NCBI RefSeq assembly: GCF_010729665.1
Contig: NZ_AP022610.1
Location: forward strand, 1,674,001 to 1,738,000
Length of the DNA: 64,000 bases
Reading direction: 5' to 3'
Source of the DNA: Mycolicibacterium madagascariense
Lineage (GTDB): Bacteria; Actinomycetota; Actinomycetes; Mycobacteriales; Mycobacteriaceae
This document shows, piece after piece, positions 58,768-64,000 of the stretch. Below the pieces are notes generated by a model. The model saw nothing but the letters and a program-made list of their open reading frames with translations. It did no database searches and was not told where the DNA came from. Every line of letters begins with the position of its first letter. The first letter of the stretch is position 1. The translations under genes and the position numbers were made by a program.

Positions 58768-59910
58768 GTGGCCGTCGATCGACTATTGCCCACCGACGAC
58801 GCGCGTGAGCTCATCCAACTCACCCGCGACGTTGCCGATAAGTTCTTGGCGCCCATCGTCGATGAGCACGAGAAGTCTGAGACCTACCCCGAAGGCTTGT
58901 TCGCCACCCTTGGTGAAGCTGGTTTGTTGAGCGTGCCCTATCCCGAAGAGTGGGGCGGCGGCGCACAGCCCTACGAGGTCTATCTGCAGGTCTTGGAGGA
59001 ACTCGCCGCCCGGTGGGCCGCGGTGGCGGTCGCGGTGAGCGTGCACGGGCTGTCGTGTCATCCGCTGTTCGCCTACGGGACCGATGAGCAGAAACGCACC
59101 TGGCTGCCAAATATGCTGGGCGGCAACACGATCGGCGCCTACAGTCTGTCGGAACCGCAGGCCGGATCCGATGCCGCCGCACTGGCGTGCAAGGCGGTGG
59201 CAGGTGCGGCGGGTTATGTCGTGACCGGTGAGAAGGCATGGATCACCCACGGCGGCATCGCCGATTTCTACACCCTCTTCGCGCGCACCGGCGAGGGGTC
59301 TCGAGGCATCTCCTGCTTCCTGGTCGACAGCGATACTCCCGGTCTCAGCTTCGGCAAACCCGAGGAGAAGATGGGTCTGCACGCCGTGCCCACCACCTCC
59401 GCCCACTACGACCACGCGGTGATCGACGCCGGGCGCCGGATCGGGGAGGAGGGCCAGGGCCTGCAGATCGCGTTCAGCGCTTTGGATTCCGGGCGGCTGG
59501 GCATCGCGGCGGTCGCCGTCGGCCTTGCCCAGGCCGCCCTCGACACGGCGGTGACCTACGCGCAGGAGCGAACTGCGTTCGGCCGCAGGATCATCGACCA
59601 CCAGGGTCTAGGATTCCTGCTGGCCGACATGGCTGCGGCCGTCGATTCCGCGCGGGCTACCTATCTCGATGCCGCCCGGCGCCGGGATGCCGGCCTGCCC
59701 TATTCCCGCCAGGCCTCGGTGGCCAAGCTCGTGGCCACCGACGCGGCGATGAAGGTGACCACCGACGCGGTTCAGGTGCTCGGAGGCTACGGCTACACCC
59801 GCGACTTTCCGGTGGAGCGGTACATGCGCGAAGCCAAGATCACCCAGATCTTCGAGGGCACCAACCAGATTCAGCGCCTGGTCATCAGCCGCTCCCTCGC
59901 GGCGAATTGA
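58768..59910 (+). CDS. Acyl-CoA dehydrogenase (FadE family)
   Basis: A 380-residue dehydrogenase with SLSEPQAGSDAAAL, TGEKAWITHGG, EKMGLHAVPTT, ERTAFGRRI and the C-terminal catalytic motif IFEGTNQIQR, in which Glu is the MCAD/SCAD-type base. It therefore differs from the two single FadEs at 6263 and 28357. GTG 58768 has GGAGGGG upstream; upstream in-frame sequence overlaps the TetR gene on the other strand. It is followed by a protein of unknown function and a Bfd-like ferredoxin, likely one operon under the TetR at 58072. Confidence 0.95.
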   Translation: MAVDRLLPTDDARELIQLTRDVADKFLAPIVDEHEKSETYPEGLFATLGEAGLLSVPYPEEWGGGAQPYEVYLQVLEELAARWAAVAVAVSVHGLSCHPLFAYGTDEQKRTWLPNMLGGNTIGAYSLSEPQAGSDAAALACKAVAGAAGYVVTGEKAWITHGGIADFYTLFARTGEGSRGISCFLVDSDTPGLSFGKPEEKMGLHAVPTTSAHYDHAVIDAGRRIGEEGQGLQIAFSALDSGRLGIAAVAVGLAQAALDTAVTYAQERTAFGRRIIDHQGLGFLLADMAAAVDSARATYLDAARRRDAGLPYSRQASVAKLVATDAAMKVTTDAVQVLGGYGYTRDFPVERYMREAKITQIFEGTNQIQRLVISRSLAAN

Positions 59911-59966
59911 CCCCCCATGCGTCATCGCTTACCTCATCGGCTCCAGTCGATGGCGGGGAGCACGGC

Positions 59967-60596
59967 ATGAGCGACCCCGGCGCCGCGCATTCGCTCGTAT
60001 TGGCCTCGATCTATCGAGTACGTGATCCGGAGCGTATGTGGGCTCAGGTCAAGGAGAGACGGGCTCAGCTCGCGATGCTGGGAGCCCGCCACGCCGTGGT
60101 CTACCACTCGACGCAGCAGCCAGGCCTGGTGCTGGTCACGATCGGCGTACGGCATCGCGAGCCGGTGACGAAGCTGATGCGCTCGCCGGCGATTCGTGAG
60201 TGGTTCGACGTCGCGGGCGTAGAAGACTACCCCATGGTCTTCGCCGGTGAGATGGTGGAGAAGATCAATCTCCTTGCCCCGGTTGACGTCCCGCCCGGCG
60301 TCGTCGTGGCGGTGGTGAACACGGTGGAATCGGTCGAAGGAGTCGGCGCCGTGATCCGCACCGCCACGCACACCCTGCGAAGTGCAGGTGTCCGCAAGCT
60401 GTGGACCTACCGCGCGCTCGACTCCCCCCGGGAGATGTTCGTTCTCCACGAATTCAACGACGCCCCGCACGCCGCTGACTGGATCACCTGCCCGGTGGCG
60501 GCGGCGAGTTGGATGCCGCGCCTCGTATCGGGCCCATACCCGCCGCCGTTCGTCGGCAGGCTGGTGGACGTGCTGTCGATCGACGCGGCCGGGTGA
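59967..60596 (+). CDS. Uncharacterised protein (209 aa) downstream of FadE
   Basis: No firm family is recognised. Two similar halves seem present (LVLASIYRVRDPERMWAQVKER and VVVAVVNTVESVEGVGAVI), with alternating beta and alpha content that recalls a ferredoxin-like alpha/beta-barrel fold. There is no signal peptide, membrane helix or Cys cluster. ATG 59967 follows GGCGGGGAG, 56 nt after the FadE stop; a Bfd-like gene follows after 9 nt. It is likely part of the same operon, but its role is unknown. Confidence 0.75.
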   Translation: MSDPGAAHSLVLASIYRVRDPERMWAQVKERRAQLAMLGARHAVVYHSTQQPGLVLVTIGVRHREPVTKLMRSPAIREWFDVAGVEDYPMVFAGEMVEKINLLAPVDVPPGVVVAVVNTVESVEGVGAVIRTATHTLRSAGVRKLWTYRALDSPREMFVLHEFNDAPHAADWITCPVAAASWMPRLVSGPYPPPFVGRLVDVLSIDAAG

Positions 60597-60605
60597 GCCG
60601 TAGCG

Positions 60606-60803
60606 ATGTACGTATGCCTGTGTCGAGCCGTGACGTCACAGACGGTCAGGGACGTGATCGCCGCGGGCGCGTCGACGTCACGGCAGATCGCCGAGGCCTG
60701 CGGAGCCGGGGCCGAATGTGGCCGCTGTCGTCGTAGCGTGCGCACCATGATCGACGCCATGCAGCAGCCAGGCCATGACGTCGAGCAAGGGCTCGAACGG
60801 TAG
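60606..60803 (+). CDS. bfd: Bacterioferritin-associated ferredoxin-like [2Fe-2S] protein
   Basis: A 65-residue protein with Cys4, Cys6, Cys38 and Cys41, the same spacing as the four [2Fe-2S] ligands of E. coli Bfd. Bfd transfers electrons to bacterioferritin to release iron. No bacterioferritin gene is nearby, and placement behind an acyl-CoA dehydrogenase suggests an electron-transfer or iron-related role in that operon instead. ATG 60606 is 9 nt after the upstream stop, with no strong ribosome site, so translation may be coupled. Confidence 0.9.
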   Translation: MYVCLCRAVTSQTVRDVIAAGASTSRQIAEACGAGAECGRCRRSVRTMIDAMQQPGHDVEQGLER

Positions 60804-60875
60804 GTGGCGCACCGTCCCCGATCGCCCTTCGGCACGAGCGATCGCCGACCCTGGACGGCGCCAGCCTAAGCAGCT

Positions 60876-60884
60876 AAACAGTTA
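60876..60884 (+). promoter_or_regulatory. AAACAGTTA box
   Basis: With its flank it reads CAGCTAAACAGTTA, identical over 14 bp to the site at 31762-31775. The only gene reading away from it is the broken MPT51-like gene at 61014, so it may be a promoter left over from a lost target. Confidence 0.55.
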
Positions 60885-61013
60885 CCGCATTCATCGGTCT
60901 CGTCTACAGTCAGGTCGGTCACTGTCGGCGAATCGATGGGCGACGGTGTTGCGCACCAGGCTTCGCGAGTTGCATCTCGCGCGGGGTGTCGTGGGTGGAC
61001 GGATGGAGTTGGT

Positions 61014-61794
61014 GTGAGGGCTGTTTCGGTGTTGGTGCGGTTGGCGTGCACGGTGGTGTTGGTGTTGGTGGCGGTGGGGGTGGGCTCGTCGGTGGGGGTG
61101 GCGGGGGCCGCGCCGGGTTATGAGTCGTTGATGGTGCCGTCGGCGGCGATGGGGCGTGACATCCCGGTGGCCTTCCTTGGGGGTGGGCCGCATGCGGTGT
61201 ACCTGTTGGATGCCTTCGATGCGGCTCCGGATGTCAGTAATTGGGTGACGCAGGGCAATGCGATGGGAACCCTTGGTGGTAGGGGGGTTTCGGTGGTGGC
61301 GCCGGCGGGTCATGGTGTGGTCGGGGCGTCGCAGGGTGGGTATGCGGCGCTGGCGTTGGCGACGTTTCATCCGGATCGGTTTCGGTATGCGGGGTCGATG
61401 TCGGGGTTCTTGACGCCGGAGCGGACGGGGATCGATGGTGCGATCACGGCGGGGTTGATGCAGTACGGGGGTGGACACGCGCAACATGTGGGGTTTGCCG
61501 CAGTTGGGGAGGTGGAAGTGGCATTCGCCGAATGCGCACGTTCAGTCGTTGGCGGACAACAACACTCGGTTGTGGGTGTTCAGTCCGACGACGTTGACCA
61601 CCTCTGATCCGGCGGGGATGATCGGTTATCCGGATCAGGCGCAGGGCACCAATCGGGCGTTCTTCGCCCATTACAACGACGCCAATGGACACAATGGTCA
61701 CTTCGAGTTCCCGCCGACCGGTGATCATGGGTGGTCGTCGTGGGGTCCGGAACTGGCCGTGATGTCCTCAGACCTCATCGCCAACGTCAAGTAG
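61014..61794 (+). pseudogene. MPT51/FbpD-like secreted protein, deleted and frameshifted
   Basis: GTG 61014 (GGAG upstream) begins a signal peptide with a long hydrophobic stretch and an Ala-rich cleavage region (VAGAAPGYESLMVPS). The mature part follows the antigen-85-like MPT51 pattern: MGRDIPVAFLGGGPHAVYLLDAF, then DVSNWVTQGNAM. About 39 residues expected between VVAPAG and HGVVGASQGGY are missing in frame. In the five-G run at 61467-61471 the frame is lost; adding one G restores VDTRNMWGLPQLGRWKWH through GHNGHFEFP. Third-codon GC is visibly lower than in the neighbours. I judge it a decayed gene. Confidence 0.8.
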
Positions 61795-62350
61795 CACCAC
61801 GGCGCGGGGAGAGCACCTCCTCGGCGATGGCCAACGCCGCCGCCCGGCGCTCGGACTCGTCGGCGTGCTCCGGGTCGCTCGTCGTGCCGAGGTGCAGGCT
61901 GGACAGGGCGACGCGGGCGCGCAGCCGTCCCTCCAGGTGTGGACCAGGGGGGCTCAGCAGATCGAACAGCGCGAGGTAGCAGTCGCTGATCCTGGTTCGC
62001 AGCGCGTCATCCCGGATCGCCGGAAGTCCCTCGCGCACGAGCCGGGCGAGCAGCGCCGTGGGCCCGGACAGCAGCGCGTCGTAGCGGCGCAGCACCTCGA
62101 CGCGGGTGTCGGCACCGGCGGGTGACGACGTGCCCCAGCGCAGCAGTTCGTCGAGTCGGCCGAGGAAGTCCTCGATCGAACTCACCAGGATCTCGTCCTT
62201 GGAGCGAAAGTGGTAGTACACCGCGGCCTTGGTGATTCCCAGCACGTCGGCGATCTCCCGCAACGACGTGGCGTCGTAACCCTTCTCGGCGAACAGCGAC
62301 AGCGCTACCGACTGCAGCTGGGAACGGGTGTCGGTTCGGCGTAGGTCCAT
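61787..62350 (-). CDS. TetR-family regulator
   Basis: A 187-residue TetR: helix-turn-helix at ~10-52 (LFAEKGYDATSLREIADVLGITKAAVYYHFRSKDEIL) and a short effector domain. ATG 62350 follows AAGGAG. It is divergent from the methyltransferase at 62440, with a 9-bp-arm palindrome between them, and overlaps the end of the MPT51-like pseudogene on the opposite strand by 8 bp. It probably represses itself and the methyltransferase. Confidence 0.92.
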   Translation of the reverse strand: MDLRRTDTRSQLQSVALSLFAEKGYDATSLREIADVLGITKAAVYYHFRSKDEILVSSIEDFLGRLDELLRWGTSSPAGADTRVEVLRRYDALLSGPTALLARLVREGLPAIRDDALRTRISDCYLALFDLLSPPGPHLEGRLRARVALSSLHLGTTSDPEHADESERRAAALAIAEEVLSPRRGAT

Positions 62351-62372
62351 CCATGCTCCTTCGGCGGCCGCC

Positions 62373-62400
62373 CTAGCTTACTTTACGACCGGTAAGCTAG
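62373..62400. promoter_or_regulatory. TetR operator, CTAGCTTAC-N10-GTAAGCTAG
   Basis: Perfect 9-bp inverted arms (62373-62381 and 62392-62400) with a 10-bp centre in the divergent region between the TetR and methyltransferase starts. Confidence 0.85.
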
Positions 62401-62439
62401 TTGCAGACAGTCCGTAACCCGGCGATGAAGGGAACCGAA

Positions 62440-63378
62440 GTGGCCAGAACCGACGACGACACCTGGGACATCAACGAGAGCGTGGGCGCCACCGCGCTCG
62501 GCGTGGCCGGTGGCCGGGCAGCGGAGACCAACAGCGAGAACCCCCTCATCGAGGACCCCTATGCGCAGCTGTTCCTCGAGGCGGCAGGCGACGGAATCTG
62601 GAAGATGTACCTCCAGGACGAACCGCCCGCCGAGCTCGCCGAGATCGATCCCCACTTCGCCGAGCGGATGGTGTCGATGAAGAGCTACATGGCCTCGCGG
62701 ACGAAGTTCTTCGACGACTTCTTCCTCGCCGCGGCGGCCGCCGGCATCCGCCAAAGCGTGATACTGGCCGCGGGACTCGACTCCCGCGCCTGGCGGTTGG
62801 CGTGGCCGCAGGGCAGCGTTGTCTACGAGATCGACCAACCCAAGGTGCTCGCGTTCAAGCTCGACACGCTGGACTCCCATGGCGTCTCGTCGATCGCCAC
62901 GCACGTCGGCGTCGGCATCGACCTTCGTCAGGACTGGCCAAAGGCGTTGGTGGAGGCCGGGTTCGACCCGAAGCAGCCGACGGCGTGGTCGGCCGAGGGA
63001 CTGCTGCCCTACCTGACGGCCGATGCGCAGGACCTGCTGTTCGACCGCGTGCAGTCACTGAGCGCTCCCGGCAGTCGGATCTCCGTGGAGGCCTTCACCA
63101 ACGCCTTCTTCAGCGCCGAGAGCTTCAGCCGGCGGGAGGCCCAGATGGAGCAATATCGCGAGATCGCGAACAAGTTGGGCGGCAAGGACATCACCGAATC
63201 CGGCAACCTGCTCTACGAGGAGGAACGCACCGAGGTCACCGACTGGTTGGAGGCACACGGTTGGGACGCCACCGGGATCGGCGCCGAGGATCTGATGGCC
63301 GGCTTCGGTCGCCGCGTCGACAGCGACCTCGAGGAGGCCTTCCCGGACAGCGTGTTCGTCGAGGGTCGACTCGCCTAG
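62440..63378 (+). CDS. Class I SAM-dependent methyltransferase, TIGR00027 family
   Basis: A 312-residue methyltransferase of the mycobacterial TIGR00027/leucine carboxyl methyltransferase-like family. [11 protein letters not shown] at the start, [15 protein letters not shown] (SAM-binding, ~103-117), [12 protein letters not shown] (acidic loop) and [10 protein letters not shown] are diagnostic. GTG 62440 follows GAAGGGA and gives the family's usual N-terminus; an upstream TTG at 62401 abuts the operator. Natural substrates of this large mycobacterial family are mostly unknown. It is probably controlled by the adjacent TetR. Confidence 0.95.
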   Translation: MARTDDDTWDINESVGATALGVAGGRAAETNSENPLIEDPYAQLFLEAAGDGIWKMYLQDEPPAELAEIDPHFAERMVSMKSYMASRTKFFDDFFLAAAAAGIRQSVILAAGLDSRAWRLAWPQGSVVYEIDQPKVLAFKLDTLDSHGVSSIATHVGVGIDLRQDWPKALVEAGFDPKQPTAWSAEGLLPYLTADAQDLLFDRVQSLSAPGSRISVEAFTNAFFSAESFSRREAQMEQYREIANKLGGKDITESGNLLYEEERTEVTDWLEAHGWDATGIGAEDLMAGFGRRVDSDLEEAFPDSVFVEGRLA

Positions 63379-63391
63379 CCAGGAGGCGTCG

Positions 63392-64000
63392 TCAGGGTTG
63401 GTCGCTCACCTCGATGACCGTTGCGGCGATGTACCGGTCGACGTCGGTCTCGGGTGGGTAGGCGGGCCCCTCGCGGCGCTGCGGGCTGACCACGACGTCG
63501 AGGAGCCCGTCGGCCATTCCGGCGAGTTGGTCGGGCGAGCCCTCGATCGCCAGGCTGTGCTGCACCGAGACCAGGCCGTGCAGACCCGTCCACAGCGTGT
63601 GGGTGGCCTGATAGAGCGGCAGCGACAACGGGTAGCCCGCGTCGGCGGTTGCGGCCAGGGCGCGGCGCAACCTGGCCGACACCAACCGCGCCGGGTGCAG
63701 CCCCATCCGTTCGCGCTCGACGACCGGCTGCCGCACCTCGTACATCAGCCGGTAGTGGCCGGGGTTCTCCATGGCGAATCGGCAGTACGCGTGCACCTGG
63801 GCACGCAGCCGGTCGCGGGGTCCCGTAGCGGCCGAAGCGGCCTCCGCGGCGGCCATCTGATCGGCCAGCTGCCGGTACTTGTCGGCCAGTGCCGCCCAGA
63901 CCAGCTCGGTCTTGTCGGCGAAGTGCAGATAGATGCTGCCCGGAGTGACCCCGACGGCGTGGGCCACCGCACGCATCGTCAGCTTCTCGTCGCTACCCCA
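63392..64000 (-). CDS. TetR-family regulator, N-terminus cut by window edge
   Basis: About 202 residues are present with the frame open at the right edge. The sequence begins inside the helix-turn-helix (GSDEKLTMRAVAHAVGVTPGSIYLHFADKTELV), so only some 20-40 N-terminal residues are missing. The C-terminal domain resembles the TetR_C_13-type effector domains (YEVRQP, ATHTLWTGLHGLVSVQ). It converges on the methyltransferase with a 13-nt gap. Its target presumably lies beyond 64000. Confidence 0.9.
   Translation of the reverse strand, partial: WGSDEKLTMRAVAHAVGVTPGSIYLHFADKTELVWAALADKYRQLADQMAAAEAASAATGPRDRLRAQVHAYCRFAMENPGHYRLMYEVRQPVVERERMGLHPARLVSARLRRALAATADAGYPLSLPLYQATHTLWTGLHGLVSVQHSLAIEGSPDQLAGMADGLLDVVVSPQRREGPAYPPETDVDRYIAATVIEVSDQP

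Noticed and set aside
60606..60803. Dedicated ferredoxin for the P450s
   Set aside because: The Cys4/Cys6/Cys38/Cys41 pattern is that of Bfd, not a P450-type [3Fe-4S] or [2Fe-2S] ferredoxin, and it is far from both P450 genes.

Overview
The window is high-GC actinobacterial DNA, most probably from a fast-growing Mycobacterium/Mycolicibacterium. Supporting this are a WS/DGAT wax-ester/triacylglycerol synthase, a TIGR00027-type SAM methyltransferase, an MPT51/FbpD-like secreted protein (decayed), a mycofactocin-type SDR, and many FadE/FadD/EchA paralogues with frequent GTG/TTG starts and 4-nt stop/start overlaps. No tRNA, rRNA, CRISPR array or intact mobile element was seen, and no stretch over 300 bp lacks a gene.

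Nearly the whole window is one catabolic island for CoA-thioester degradation of an unidentified carboxylate. The gene types (two P450s, aldehyde dehydrogenases, five CoA ligases, paired acyl-CoA dehydrogenases, Ltp2-like aldolases with DUF35 partners, family III CoA-transferases, metal-dependent amidohydrolases, SDRs) resemble steroid side-chain or ring catabolism, so a bulky alicyclic or isoprenoid substrate is a reasonable inference, not a demonstrated one.

Layout: 1-1221 thiolase end and crotonase (+). 1234-3513 serine-hydrolase-fold protein, thioesterase and a TetR (-). 3584-7405 two acyl-CoA dehydrogenases flanking an amidohydrolase. 7499-14227 a plus-strand run of thioesterase, SDR, P450, double CoA-transferase and CoA ligase. 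14242-18263 crotonase, TetR, SDR and aldehyde dehydrogenase (-). 18395-26642 plus-strand operons: an acyl-CoA dehydrogenase pair whose first member is frameshifted, crotonase, amidohydrolase, DUF35/aldolase pair, CoA ligase and a hotdog protein. 26678-31718 hotdog protein, GntR and three acyl-CoA dehydrogenases (-). 31829-36293 aldehyde dehydrogenase, CoA-transferase, VOC protein and SDR (+). 36377-37033 a vapBC pair with a broken toxin. 37035-46044 a minus-strand block of SDR, CoA-transferase, acyl-CoA dehydrogenase pair, CoA ligase, P450 and thiolase. 46177-58017 ligases, WS/DGAT, amidohydrolase, TetR, DUF2889, DUF35, thiolase, MaoC hydratase and aldolase. 58072-64000 TetR-controlled acyl-CoA dehydrogenase and Bfd genes, an MPT51-like pseudogene, a methyltransferase and two TetRs.

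The regulatory DNA divides the island in two. From 2.7 to 21.3 kb, promoters carry a palindrome of the form CTWTAC-NN-GTAHAG, including one ahead of the TetR at 15197-15793. From 28 to 61 kb, promoters carry an AT-rich box close to AAAYAGTTA, including one ahead of the FadR-type GntR at 27511-28251. I infer a TetR regulon and a GntR regulon lying side by side. Other notable points are a four-copy 32-bp tandem repeat that forms a relay of 11-codon stop-start minicistrons between two operon genes, three frame-broken genes (acyl-CoA dehydrogenase, vapC, MPT51-like), and several enzymes lacking canonical catalytic residues.
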